64,000 nucleotides of DNA from Streptomyces sp. NBC_01214 (GTDB lineage: Bacteria > Actinomycetota > Actinomycetes > Streptomycetales > Streptomycetaceae): NCBI RefSeq assembly GCF_026340975.1, contig NZ_JAPEOS010000002.1, positions 452,501 through 516,500 on the forward strand, read 5' to 3'. The position numbers and the translations under genes were made by a program. Of the stretch, positions 8,083 to 16,676 are shown one piece after another. Each line of letters begins with the position of its first letter. The stretch's first letter is position 1. The notes beneath the pieces are model-generated. The model searched no databases. It saw only the letters and a program-made list of their open reading frames with translations, and was not told the DNA's origin.

Positions 8083-8532
8083 GTGACGCGCCGGAAGAGG
8101 TGGTGGCCGGTCCGCCCCGTGTGCCGCAGCGCCCAGTCCTGGCGGCAGGAGGGACTGTACGACTCCGCGAAGCGCTACCGGATCCTGCTGTGGGAAGCGG
8201 TCCTGCATGCTCGGATCTGTTCGCCCTCGGTACTCGGCGCGCAGCTCGACCGTCTGCACGGTGCGATCGGCTTCGACACCGTGGAACTGGGGACCGTTCC
8301 CCTAGAAGCGGTCCTACAGATCCCCCCAGGACTCGGGTTCTGGATCTACGACGACCGGCAGGTGGTCGTGGAGACCTGGCACGCGGAGCTCTGGCTGGAC
8401 GGCACCGACAGCGTCGCCACCCACCTCCGGGTCTGGCAGGCCCTTCGCGAATCCGCCGCCTTCGGGGCGGACGCACAGCGGGTGATCAGCCGGGCACGTC
8501 GGGCAGTGGGGGCGCCGGGATTCGGATGGTGA
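8083..8532 (+). pseudogene. Truncated DUF5753 (Scr1-type) regulator, C-terminal half only
   Basis: The translated segment LYDSAKRYRILLWEAVL...LDRLHGAIG...GFWIYDDRQVVVETWHAELWLD...VWQALRESAAFG matches the C-terminal DUF5753 domain that normally follows an N-terminal XRE helix-turn-helix in streptomycete regulators of about 280 residues. No HTH is encoded upstream. A different frame just before it (about 8060-8100) reads RDAPEEVVA, which fits the preceding part of the same family, so a frameshift plus N-terminal loss is likely. Intact members usually pair with a small DUF397 gene, and none is present. It sits beside the transposon remnant, consistent with a decayed accessory locus. Confidence 0.7.
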
Positions 8533-8602
8533 GACGAAGAGGGGGTGACGTCCACCGTTAGAATCGACAAAACAGCCACCTCTTCCGCCGGAAGGCCGCC
8601 CC

Positions 8603-10189
8603 GTGCCAGAAGCACCCTCCGCCGCCCACGACAGCGCCCCGGACACGGTTCTCGTCGTCGACTTCGGCGCCCAGTACGCCCAGCTCATCGCCCGCCGCGT
8701 CCGCGAAGCACGGGTCTACAGCGAGATCGTGCCCAGCTCGATGCCGGTCGACGAGATGCTGGCCAAGAACCCCAAGGCGATCATCCTCTCCGGCGGTCCG
8801 TCCTCCGTGTACGAGGAGGGCGCCCCGCAGCTCGACCGTGCGATCTTCGAGGCCGGCGTCCCCGTCTTCGGCATGTGCTACGGCTTCCAGCTGATGGCGG
8901 TCACCCTCGGTGGCACCGTCGACAACACCGGCGCCCGCGAGTACGGCCGCACCCCGCTGGCCGTCTCCAAGGCCGGCTCCACCCTCTTCGAGGGCACCCC
9001 CGAGAACCAGTCGGTGTGGATGTCCCACGGCGACGCCTGCTCCGCCGCCCCCGAGGGCTTCACCGTCACCGCGTCGACGAACGTCGTCCCGGTCGCGGCC
9101 TTCGAGAACGACGAGAAGAAGCTCTACGGCGTGCAGTACCACCCCGAGGTGATGCACTCCACGCACGGCCAGCAGATCCTGGAGCACTTCCTCTACCGCG
9201 GCGCGGGCCTCGCCCCCACCTGGACCACCGGCAACATCGTCGAGGAGCAGATCGCGGCGATCCGCGAGCAGGTCGGCGACAAGCGCGCCATCTGCGGCCT
9301 CTCCGGCGGCGTGGACTCCGCCGTCGCCGCGGCCCTCGTGCAGAAGGCCATCGGCTCGCAGCTGACCTGCGTCTACGTCGACCACGGCCTGATGCGCAAG
9401 GGCGAGACCGAGCAGGTCGAGAAGGACTTCGTCGCCGCGACCGGCGTGCAGCTGAAGGTCGTCGACGCGCAGGAGCGCTTCCTGAACGCGCTGGCCGGAG
9501 TTTCCGACCCGGAGACCAAGCGCAAGATCATCGGCCGTGAGTTCATCCGCGTCTTCGAGCAGGCCCAGCTGGAGATCCTCCAGGAGGACGGCCCCGCGGT
9601 CGCCTTCCTCGTGCAGGGCACCCTGTACCCGGACGTCGTCGAGTCCGGCGGCGGCACCGGCACCGCCAACATCAAGTCCCACCACAACGTGGGCGGGCTC
9701 CCCGACGACATCGAGTTCGAGCTCGTCGAGCCGCTGCGCCAGCTGTTCAAGGACGAGGTCCGGATGGTCGGCCAGGAACTCGGCCTGCCCGACGAGATCG
9801 TCCAGCGCCAGCCCTTTCCGGGCCCCGGCCTCGGCATCCGCATCGTCGGAGAGGTCACCAAGGAGCGCCTGGACCTGCTCCGCGAGGCCGACGCCATCGC
9901 CCGCCACGAGCTGACCGCGGCCGGCCTCGACCGCGAGATCTGGCAGTGCCCGGTCGTCCTGCTCGCGGACGTCCGCAGCGTCGGCGTCCAGGGTGACGGC
10001 CGCACCTACGGCCACCCGATCGTGCTGCGCCCCGTCTCCTCCGAGGACGCGATGACCGCGGACTGGACGCGCATGCCGTACGAGGTGCTCGCCCGGATCT
10101 CGACCCGCATCACCAACGAGGTGCCGGAGGTGAACCGGGTGGTCCTCGACTGCACGAGCAAGCCCCCGGGCACCATCGAGTGGGAGTAG
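8603..10189 (+). CDS. guaA: GMP synthase (glutamine-hydrolysing)
   Basis: 528 residues, converting XMP, ATP and glutamine to GMP. The N-terminal class I glutamine amidotransferase has nucleophile C92 in FGMCYGFQ and the His/Glu pair in YHPEV (H180, E182). The ATP pyrophosphatase domain has the P-loop SGGVDS (234-239). The C-terminal dimerisation domain ends with the family-typical GTIEWE. The GTG start is preceded by GGAAGG at 7-nt spacing. A possible -10, TAGAAT, lies at 8559-8564. It appears monocistronic, with a hairpin terminator 18 bp downstream. Confidence 0.98.
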   Translation: MPEAPSAAHDSAPDTVLVVDFGAQYAQLIARRVREARVYSEIVPSSMPVDEMLAKNPKAIILSGGPSSVYEEGAPQLDRAIFEAGVPVFGMCYGFQLMAVTLGGTVDNTGAREYGRTPLAVSKAGSTLFEGTPENQSVWMSHGDACSAAPEGFTVTASTNVVPVAAFENDEKKLYGVQYHPEVMHSTHGQQILEHFLYRGAGLAPTWTTGNIVEEQIAAIREQVGDKRAICGLSGGVDSAVAAALVQKAIGSQLTCVYVDHGLMRKGETEQVEKDFVAATGVQLKVVDAQERFLNALAGVSDPETKRKIIGREFIRVFEQAQLEILQEDGPAVAFLVQGTLYPDVVESGGGTGTANIKSHHNVGGLPDDIEFELVEPLRQLFKDEVRMVGQELGLPDEIVQRQPFPGPGLGIRIVGEVTKERLDLLREADAIARHELTAAGLDREIWQCPVVLLADVRSVGVQGDGRTYGHPIVLRPVSSEDAMTADWTRMPYEVLARISTRITNEVPEVNRVVLDCTSKPPGTIEWE

Positions 10190-10207
10190 TCCCACCCAGA
10201 ACGCCGT

Positions 10208-10242
10208 GAAGCCGCCGCCCCGCACCCGCGGGCGGCGGCTTC
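10208..10242 (+). terminator. Terminator after guaA
   Basis: A perfect 13-bp stem (10208-10220 with 10230-10242) and 9-nt loop, 18 bp past the guaA stop codon. Confidence 0.85.
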
Positions 10243-10314
10243 GCCGTTCCTCTGGCCACTTGGCAGGGCCCCCGGTACCTTGCGCGGCGAACCGAGCCGT
10301 TCGAAGGAGCGCCC

Positions 10315-11076
10315 ATGCCGGACCAGCCCGTACCCGTGCCCGTGGAGCGGCTGGGCTTCGAGATGCCGCCCGTGCACGACACCGTCGACGCGGCGCGCGC
10401 CCACCGCAAGGAGCGGCTCGCCGAAGCGCTGCGGCTGCTGGGGCGCCTGGGGTACGAGGACGGGGTGGCGGGGCAGATCACCGCGCGGGACCCGGAGTTC
10501 GACGACTGCTACTGGGTGAACCCCTTCGGTCGGGCCTTCACCGCGCTCACCGCCGACGACCTCCTGCTGGTCGACGGGGACGGGCGGGTGGTCCGGGGCG
10601 GGCGCCGGGTCAACCAGCTGGCCTTCGCCGTGCACGCGGCGGTCCACCGCAAGCGGCCCGAGGTGGCCGCCGTGGTCCGCGCGCAGGGCCCGTACGGGCG
10701 GGCGCTGGCGGCCCTGGGCGAGCTGCTGGCCCCGATCACCGAGGAGGCCTGCGCCTTCTACGAGGACCACGCGCTCCTCGACGAGTACTCCGGGGCCGAC
10801 GAACCGGAGCGGACCGCGCTCGCGCTCGGCCCGTACAAGGCACTGGTCCTGCGCAACCGGGGGCTGCTGACGGTGGGGGACTCGGTGGACGCCGCGGTCT
10901 GGTGGTTCATCGAGGCGGAACGGGCCGCGCAGGTGCAGCTGATCGCCCGGGCCGCCGGCAAGCCGGTGCCCATCGACCACCGCGCCGCGACCTCGACCCG
11001 TGAACGGTTCGGGTCCGATCTGGCCGCCTGGGTGAGCTACCAGCCGCTCAGGGAGCTGGTGGCGTCAACATCATGA
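10315..11076 (+). CDS. Class II aldolase/adducin-fold protein with metal ligands replaced
   Basis: 253 residues, with the complete fold signature of class II aldolase/adducin proteins: VAGQITARDPE..YWVNPFG near residue 52, a central strand-helix block, and ALVLRNRGLLTVGDSVDAAVWWFI near 176-199. Enzymes of this fold bind zinc through an HxH pair and a later His. Here the HxH position reads RAQ (R122, Q124) in VVRAQGPYGRAL, and the later His of RNHGLL is Arg182. All three canonical ligands I can align are gone, so classical aldolase chemistry looks unlikely. AAGGAG precedes the ATG. Possible roles are a structural (adducin-like) or altered-substrate protein. Confidence 0.8.
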   Translation: MPDQPVPVPVERLGFEMPPVHDTVDAARAHRKERLAEALRLLGRLGYEDGVAGQITARDPEFDDCYWVNPFGRAFTALTADDLLLVDGDGRVVRGGRRVNQLAFAVHAAVHRKRPEVAAVVRAQGPYGRALAALGELLAPITEEACAFYEDHALLDEYSGADEPERTALALGPYKALVLRNRGLLTVGDSVDAAVWWFIEAERAAQVQLIARAAGKPVPIDHRAATSTRERFGSDLAAWVSYQPLRELVASTS

Positions 11077-11116
11077 ACCGTTAATCACCTGCTCTGACAT
11101 CGTGCGCAATCCGGAG

Positions 11117-11129
11117 CACTGCCGCAGTG
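11117..11129. promoter_or_regulatory. Palindrome upstream of the membrane-protein gene
   Basis: CACTG-CCG-CAGTG is a perfect dyad 50 bp before the GTG at 11179. A looser dyad, GTGCA...TGCAC, follows directly. It may be an operator; the cognate factor is unknown. Confidence 0.35.
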
Positions 11130-11178
11130 GTGCACAATTCGCTGGCATTGCACCGTAGTTCAGAGAGGCGGCACGTAC

Positions 11179-12435
11179 GTGGCTGTCCAAGAGATGTCCC
11201 GAGGTACCCATACCACCGCCTGCGCCTGCGACGAGTGCGCCCGCGAGGGCCACCGTCGCGCGGTAGCGGCGTTCCTGGAGAAGCGCGACGAATTCGCCTC
11301 CGGGCAGGGCGTGCCGGCCGCCGTGGCCCACTCGCTCGGCGCCTCCCGCCAGTGGGTCTCCGACGAGCTGACCCTGTCGGCCCGCACCGTCGCCGACCGG
11401 GGCCGGGAGGCCGGGAACTCCTGGTTGTACCTGTTCTCGCGGCGGGCCGTCCTCGCCGTCTGGATCGCCGCCGGGGTCCTGCTGCTGGTGCAGGTCGCCG
11501 CCGCGCTCGGCACCGGCTGGTCCACGGCGCGCACCGCCGGGCTGCTGGCGGCCCTGGTGCTGGCCGGACTGCTCACGGTCGGGGCCCGCGCCCAGTCCGT
11601 GCGCGGCGGGCTGCTGGCCCCGCTGGTCGGCGAGGACAACCGGCTGTCCACCTCGAAGGCGGTGCCCACCGCCTGGGTGGTGCTGACGGCCTTCGCCACG
11701 CTGCTGCCCGCGCTGCGGCTGGCCGCCTCGGCGCCCGGACCCGAACGGCAGGCGCTGTACGCCGGCCTCGCGCTGGACCGGGCGCTGCCGCTGCTGGCGG
11801 TGGTCTCGCTGACCTCGGCCGTCGCGGTGCTGGTGCGTCGCGTGGTCTCCGTACGGATCATGGGCCAGCGGCTGCAGAAGCTGCCGGCCGACCGGCCGCG
11901 CGGGGTGGACCTGCTGACGGACGACGCGGGCCGCGGGAGCTTCCCGGACGCGCAGTACGTGCTCGTCTCGACGGCGGTGCTCGCCTACGCGACGGCCTCG
12001 CTGGCGCGCTTCCCGGCCCGGCTGCCACAGCTGCCCTGGGCGCTGGCCCTGCTGGTGGCCCTGTCGGCCGCCGTGTACCTGGCGGCGAAGTACGCGGAGG
12101 GCAGCCGCCCACTGGTGCTGTCGGTGGTGCGCAGACGCGAGCCCGGGGATCTGGACGCGGCCGTCCGCCCCGGGGACGACATCGAGATCCGGGGCGTGGG
12201 CTTCGTGCCGCCCGGGGCGCAGACGCCGGAGATGCTGGCCCGTCTGGTCGTACGGGTCGGGGCGGTGCACGTGCACGTGCCGCTGGTCCCGGTGGCGGGC
12301 GGATTCACCAATCCTTCCGACGCCGTGCTGACCGTGCCGGTCCCGGCGGAGGTGGAGCCGGGGCGCGTCGAGATTCAGGTGGTCACGGCCGCAGGGGTGG
12401 AATCCAACCGCTGCACCATCGATGTTGCCGAGTGA
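11179..12435 (+). CDS. Polytopic membrane protein with C-terminal beta domain
   Basis: 418 residues from GTG. The N-terminus has a small cysteine motif, CACDECAREG (about residues 15-24), followed by a soluble helical segment that includes GASRQWVSDEL. Six or so hydrophobic helices follow between about residues 90 and 305. The last 100 residues are a cytoplasmic or outside beta-sandwich-like region (PGDDIEIRGVGFVPPGAQ...VEIQVVTAAGVESNRCTIDV) resembling IPT/TIG-type folds. I do not recognise a named family or function. DoxX follows 18 bp downstream, which suggests co-transcription. Confidence 0.7.
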   Translation: MAVQEMSRGTHTTACACDECAREGHRRAVAAFLEKRDEFASGQGVPAAVAHSLGASRQWVSDELTLSARTVADRGREAGNSWLYLFSRRAVLAVWIAAGVLLLVQVAAALGTGWSTARTAGLLAALVLAGLLTVGARAQSVRGGLLAPLVGEDNRLSTSKAVPTAWVVLTAFATLLPALRLAASAPGPERQALYAGLALDRALPLLAVVSLTSAVAVLVRRVVSVRIMGQRLQKLPADRPRGVDLLTDDAGRGSFPDAQYVLVSTAVLAYATASLARFPARLPQLPWALALLVALSAAVYLAAKYAEGSRPLVLSVVRRREPGDLDAAVRPGDDIEIRGVGFVPPGAQTPEMLARLVVRVGAVHVHVPLVPVAGGFTNPSDAVLTVPVPAEVEPGRVEIQVVTAAGVESNRCTIDVAE

Positions 12436-12453
12436 TCGGGGTACACATGTCGC

Positions 12454-12969
12454 GTGAACCGAACCGATGTTCTTGAAACCGACGCCCCGCGCGACGTCGT
12501 GGGGCTGCGCGAGCTGGCCTCCCGGCACGCGCTGCTGCCCCTGCGGCTCTTCCTCGGCGTGACCTTCGTGTACGCGGGGATCGACAAACTGACCGACCCT
12601 GCGTTCCTCTCCGCCTCCGGAGACGGCTCCATCGGCGACATGATGCGCGGGATCCGCGACACCTCCGCGATCCCCGGCCTCGTGGACCTGTCGCTGAACT
12701 CGCCCGTCGGCTTCGCCGTCGCCCTGGCCATCGGGGAGATCCTGGTGGGCCTCGGGGCCCTGGCCGGCCTGCTGACCCGCGTCGCGGCCGTCGGAGGGGC
12801 GCTGATCGCGCTCAGCCTGTGGCTCACGGTGTCGTGGGCGGTGACCCCGTACTACTACGGCAACGACCTGATCTACATGATGGCGTGGACCCCGCTGATC
12901 CTCGCCGGGGCGCCCTACCTGTCGCTGGACTCGGTGATCCGGTCGCGCTTGTCCCGGCGTACGGCATAG
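12454..12969 (+). CDS. DoxX family membrane protein
   Basis: 171 residues, GTG start. Four membrane helices carry the DoxX signature LPLRLFLGVTFVYAGIDKLTDP at residues 28-49 and later GEILVGLGALAGLLTRVAAVGGA. DoxX proteins are linked to thiosulfate/quinone or redox-related membrane complexes, and some act with SodA-type partners; no such partner is adjacent here. The 3' end overlaps the convergent small membrane gene by 55 bp. Confidence 0.88.
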   Translation: MNRTDVLETDAPRDVVGLRELASRHALLPLRLFLGVTFVYAGIDKLTDPAFLSASGDGSIGDMMRGIRDTSAIPGLVDLSLNSPVGFAVALAIGEILVGLGALAGLLTRVAAVGGALIALSLWLTVSWAVTPYYYGNDLIYMMAWTPLILAGAPYLSLDSVIRSRLSRRTA

Positions 12970-13139
12970 GTCACCAGCCCGACCAGCGCGGCGAGGGTGA
13001 GCCCGCCCATGGTGATCGGGATGACCGCGAACCAGGGCAGGTCCGCCCCGCCGGTGCTGTCGAGCAGGTAGAGCACGCCCGCCACCACCAGGACCAGTCC
13101 CGCGATCAGCCGTCCCGGCTGGAACTCATGACGCCGCAC
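12915..13139 (-). CDS. Small two-helix membrane protein coupled to the PspC gene
   Basis: 74 residues from GTG, overlapping the end of the upstream PspC-domain gene by 14 bp, so translation is probably coupled. It has two hydrophobic helices (IAGLVLVVAGVLYLLD and FAVIPITMGGLTLAALVGLV) and a charged tail, RRDKRDRITESSDR. This resembles the short LiaI/LiaF-type envelope-stress proteins often encoded with PspC. The function is inferred from context only. Confidence 0.7.
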   Translation of the reverse strand: MRRHEFQPGRLIAGLVLVVAGVLYLLDSTGGADLPWFAVIPITMGGLTLAALVGLVTYAVRRDKRDRITESSDR

Positions 13140-14454
13140 GGGTCACCTCCACCTGTCCGAAGTCCGCACCGAGGTGCAGTTCGATCGTCCCGCCGGCCTC
13201 GGTGCCGGCGGCCGGCGCGAGGGTTTCCGTACGGTTCTGCTCCCCGGGCCCGGCCCGCTCGATGCGGCCCGCGTAGTCGCCGGGCAACTGGATGTCGCCC
13301 ATCCGCCGGATGGTGACGTCGGCCAGCGCGGTGACCTCCCTCGGCAGGACGACCTTGAGCCGGCCCGCGTCGATGGAGGCCTCGACGGCCACCTCGGTGC
13401 CCTTCGGCACGTCCAGGCGGCTCAGGTCCAGCGTGGCGAGCCCGGTGCCCGCCTCGTACACGGGCTTCACGTCGGCCACCGCGGCCGGACGCCACTCGAC
13501 CTCCTGCCAGTCCGTGCCGATCTCCCGGGGCAGTACGGCCGCGCCCGCGAGCAGGCCCGCGGTGCACACGGCCAGTACGACCGTGCCGAAGCCGGTGCGT
13601 CCCAGCAGGGAGCTGACCGCGAGGCCCAGACCGAGGACGACCAGTGCGGCGGCGAGTCCGGTCTGCAGGGCCTCGCCGAGCGGGTTGCCCTCCCAGGTGG
13701 CGGCGGTCCCCGCGATGCCGGCGAACAGCGCCAGCACGAAGACCCGGCCGCCGATGCCGCCGCGCGGGCGGGCCGGGGCGGCGGGCGCCTTCGCGGCCGC
13801 CGGGGTGCGGCCGGTCGCCACCGGGTCCGCCGAGTCGTCGGGCCCCCACAGGTACCCCGTCCCGCCGACCGGGCCGGTCGTACCGTCCTTGACCAGCGGG
13901 TCCCGCCACCAGGACGGGCCGCCGGGGGTGGGCGGAGCCTGCGTCTCCGGCGGGGCCGGCGAGTGTGCGGCCCGGGAGGGGCTGCCGGCCGGGTCGGGCG
14001 CCTGCGCCTCGGGCCCGCCGGTGTGCCGCCTGCGCTGCGACCAGTACGAGGCCCCGCCCAGTGCCAGGACGACCAGCACCGAGAAGGCCGCCAGCCCGCC
14101 GTTGTCCAGCATCGACAGGAACAGCGCGCAGCCCACCAGTGCGGCGAACACCGCCGCCAGCGTGGCCCCCTCGACCCGGCCGGTCAGCAGCTTCTTCGCC
14201 TCGCTGTCCTCCTCGCCGTCCAGGGGGAGCAGCAGCCACGCGAAGCCGTAGAAGATCAGACCGACGCCGCCGGTGACCGCGAGGACACCGAGGACGATGC
14301 GGAAGACCACCGGGTCCAGGTCGAAGTACCGACCGAGGCCGCCGCACACGCCCGCGAGGACCTTGTCGCGCTTGCTGCGGCGCAGGAGCGGCCGGGCGTC
14401 GGCGGCCCGCGGGGCCCCGGGCCCGGCCGGCGGGGCGTCGTGTACTTCGGTCAT
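13126..14454 (-). CDS. PspC-domain membrane protein with LiaF-like C-terminal domain
   Basis: 442 residues. I prefer the ATG at 14454 over the one at 14490 because it is the usual start for this family (MTEVHDAPP). The PspC domain sits at about residues 25-90 (RSKRDKVLAGVCGGLGRYFD). More hydrophobic helices and a Pro/Gly-rich linker follow, then two final helices and a beta-helical C-terminal region (DVKPVYEAGTGLATLDLSRL...LKVVLPREVTALADVTIRRMG) like the DUF2154/LiaF or toast-rack domain. Such proteins sense or modulate envelope stress. It is divergent from the PspC-kinase gene, and the two probably act in one circuit. Confidence 0.85.
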   Translation of the reverse strand: MTEVHDAPPAGPGAPRAADARPLLRRSKRDKVLAGVCGGLGRYFDLDPVVFRIVLGVLAVTGGVGLIFYGFAWLLLPLDGEEDSEAKKLLTGRVEGATLAAVFAALVGCALFLSMLDNGGLAAFSVLVVLALGGASYWSQRRRHTGGPEAQAPDPAGSPSRAAHSPAPPETQAPPTPGGPSWWRDPLVKDGTTGPVGGTGYLWGPDDSADPVATGRTPAAAKAPAAPARPRGGIGGRVFVLALFAGIAGTAATWEGNPLGEALQTGLAAALVVLGLGLAVSSLLGRTGFGTVVLAVCTAGLLAGAAVLPREIGTDWQEVEWRPAAVADVKPVYEAGTGLATLDLSRLDVPKGTEVAVEASIDAGRLKVVLPREVTALADVTIRRMGDIQLPGDYAGRIERAGPGEQNRTETLAPAAGTEAGGTIELHLGADFGQVEVTRAAS

Positions 14455-14585
14455 GGGTCCATGGTGACGGGCCGCAGGGGCGGACGGCACCGGGCCCTAC
14501 CCTGGTGCAACCCTGATATCCCCCCGGTACGAGTGGGGGAATGCCCTGATGACCGGCCCCCGCCGGGCGTGTGACCCTTGGTGAC

Positions 14586-15881
14586 ATGCCCGTAGCCGCC
14601 GCTCCCCGAACCCCGCACGCACCGGACACCGACGAGGTGCCGCAGCGCAAGCTCTACCGCAGCGCCGACGGCCGGATGCTGGGCGGTGTCGCGCGCGGTC
14701 TCGCCGGGCACCTCGGGCTTCCGGTGGGCTGGGTCCGCCTGGCGTTCCTCCTGCTGTTCATGTGGGGCGACGGGCTGGGCGTGCTGCTGTACGCCGCGTT
14801 CTGGGTCTTCGTACCGCTCGGCGTCGGCGGCCGGACCGGACACCGCTCCTTCTTCGAGAACCTCCCCGACGGCACCCGCCGGCTGCGCAAGCCCGACCGG
14901 GGGCAGATCACCGCACTGATCGCCCTGTTCATCGGTGCGGGCATCTTCATCTCCAAGGTCCAGCTCGGCGGCGCGTCCGGCCGGTACGTGTGGCCGACGC
15001 TGCTGGTCGGGGCCGGGGTCGTGCTCGTGTGGCGGCAGGCCGACAACGCCCGCCGCGCCCACTGGTCCACGGCCGCCGAACGGCGCGGACGCCTCTTCCA
15101 GGTCGCGCGGGCCCTCGCCGGTGTCGCCCTGGTGGGGGTGGGCCTGACCGTCTTCATCGTCGTACGGGGCTCCGCCGCACAGCTCGGCAACGTCCTCACC
15201 GCCACCCTCGCCGTCCTCGTCGGCGTGGCCCTGCTCGCCGGACCCTGGCTGATCCGGATGACCCAGGACCTGTCCGAGGAACGTCTGATGCGCATCCGCG
15301 CCCAGGAGCGCGCCGAGGTCGCCGCCCACGTGCACGACTCGGTGCTGCACACCCTCACCCTGATCCAGCGCAACGCGGAGGACGTCTCCGAGGTGCGCCG
15401 GCTCGCGCGGGCCCAGGAGCGCGAGCTGCGGAACTGGCTCTACAAGCCCGAGGGCACCGGCAAGGACGAGGCGGAGGAGCCGGCCACCCTCGCGGAGGCG
15501 GTGAAGAAGACCGCCGCCGAGGTGGAGGACCACCACGGCGTCCCGATCGAGGTCGTGGTCGTCGGTGACTGCCCGCTCGACGAGCGGCTGGCGGCACAGA
15601 TCCAGGCCGCGCGCGAGGCGATGGTCAACGCCGCCAAGTACGGTGGCGAGGGCGGGCCCGTACAGGTGTACGCGGAGGTGGAGGGGCAGACGGTGTTCGT
15701 GTCCGTACGGGACCGGGGGCCGGGCTTCGACATCGACGCGGTACCCGGCGACCGCATGGGCGTACGAGAATCGATCATCGGCCGGATGCAGCGCAACGGC
15801 GGGACCGCACGGCTGCGGTCCGCGCCCGACGGCGGCACGGAAGTCGAGCTGGAGATGGAGAGGGCGGCGAACACAGGATGA
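14586..15881 (+). CDS. PspC-domain sensor histidine kinase (NarL/DesK type)
   Basis: 431 residues from the ATG at 14586 (a GTG five codons upstream is possible). An N-terminal PspC domain (LYRSADGRMLGGVARGLAGHLG, about 23-80) is joined to further membrane helices (about 108-222). The HisKA_3 dimerisation helix has phosphoacceptor H250 in AAHVHDSVLHTL, followed by an HATPase_c domain with AREAMVNAAKYG and RDRGPGFD. It has no large extracellular sensor, so it likely reads membrane state. It overlaps the response regulator gene by ATGA, making a tight operon. The divergent LiaF-like gene supports an envelope-stress role. Confidence 0.92.
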   Translation: MPVAAAPRTPHAPDTDEVPQRKLYRSADGRMLGGVARGLAGHLGLPVGWVRLAFLLLFMWGDGLGVLLYAAFWVFVPLGVGGRTGHRSFFENLPDGTRRLRKPDRGQITALIALFIGAGIFISKVQLGGASGRYVWPTLLVGAGVVLVWRQADNARRAHWSTAAERRGRLFQVARALAGVALVGVGLTVFIVVRGSAAQLGNVLTATLAVLVGVALLAGPWLIRMTQDLSEERLMRIRAQERAEVAAHVHDSVLHTLTLIQRNAEDVSEVRRLARAQERELRNWLYKPEGTGKDEAEEPATLAEAVKKTAAEVEDHHGVPIEVVVVGDCPLDERLAAQIQAAREAMVNAAKYGGEGGPVQVYAEVEGQTVFVSVRDRGPGFDIDAVPGDRMGVRESIIGRMQRNGGTARLRSAPDGGTEVELEMERAANTG

Positions 15882-16576
15882 CCGAGGCCGGGGAGAACGC
15901 AGGCGTGGGGGAGACCAGGCGCGTCCGGGTGGTGCTCGTCGACGACCACAGGATGTTCCGCACGGGGGTGCAGGCCGAGATCGGCGAGACCGACCGGACG
16001 GGCGTCGAGGTCGTCGGCGAGGCGGCCGACGTCGACCAGGCCGTCACCGTCATCACCGCCACCCGGCCCGAGGTGGTCCTGCTCGACGTGCACCTGCCCG
16101 GCGGCGGTGGCGTCGAAGTGCTGCGGCGCTGTGCCCCGCTGATGGCGGCGGGCGAGAACCCCGTCAGATTCCTGGCGCTGTCGGTGTCCGACGCGGCCGA
16201 GGACGTCATCGGGGTCATCCGGGGCGGTGCGCGCGGGTACGTCACCAAGACCATCACCGGCAGCGACCTGGTGGACTCGGTCTTCCGCGTGCAGGACGGG
16301 GACGCGGTGTTCTCGCCGCGGCTGGCGGGCTTCGTGCTCGACGCGTTCGCCTCGACGGACGCGCCGCCGGTCGACGAGGACCTGGACCGGCTCACGCAGC
16401 GCGAGCGCGAGGTGCTGCGGCTGATCGCGCGCGGGTACGCGTACAAGGAGATCGCCAAGCAGCTGTTCATCTCGGTGAAGACGGTCGAGTCGCACGTCTC
16501 GGCCGTCCTGCGCAAGCTCCAGCTCTCCAACCGGCACGAGCTGACCCGCTGGGCGACGGCCCGCCGCCTGGTCTGA
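15878..16576 (+). CDS. LuxR/NarL-type response regulator, partner of the PspC kinase
   Basis: 232 residues. The receiver domain has the acidic pair D22/D23 and phosphoacceptor D70 (VVLLDVHLP). The C-terminal LuxR HTH is LTQREREVLRLIARGYAYKEIAKQLFISVKTVESHVSAVLRKL. The start overlaps the kinase stop by 4 bp, which implies translational coupling and a cognate pair. Likely targets are the PspC/LiaF-like gene divergent from the pair and other envelope genes; no binding motif can be assigned from this window. Confidence 0.95.
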   Translation: MTEAGENAGVGETRRVRVVLVDDHRMFRTGVQAEIGETDRTGVEVVGEAADVDQAVTVITATRPEVVLLDVHLPGGGGVEVLRRCAPLMAAGENPVRFLALSVSDAAEDVIGVIRGGARGYVTKTITGSDLVDSVFRVQDGDAVFSPRLAGFVLDAFASTDAPPVDEDLDRLTQREREVLRLIARGYAYKEIAKQLFISVKTVESHVSAVLRKLQLSNRHELTRWATARRLV

Positions 16577-16676
16577 GCCCCGGGGCAGACGTCTGACCTG
16601 CGTCCGACCTGCGGTGTGACCCACGCCGCAGGCCGACCTGGCAACCGGGAGCGCGCACGGTGCCCTCTAGGGTGGC

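Noticed and set aside
7046..8086. 346-residue plus-strand frame across the element remnant and the chorismate mutase region
   Set aside because: It runs antisense over a clear chorismate mutase and leader, has no recognisable domain and no ribosome-binding site.
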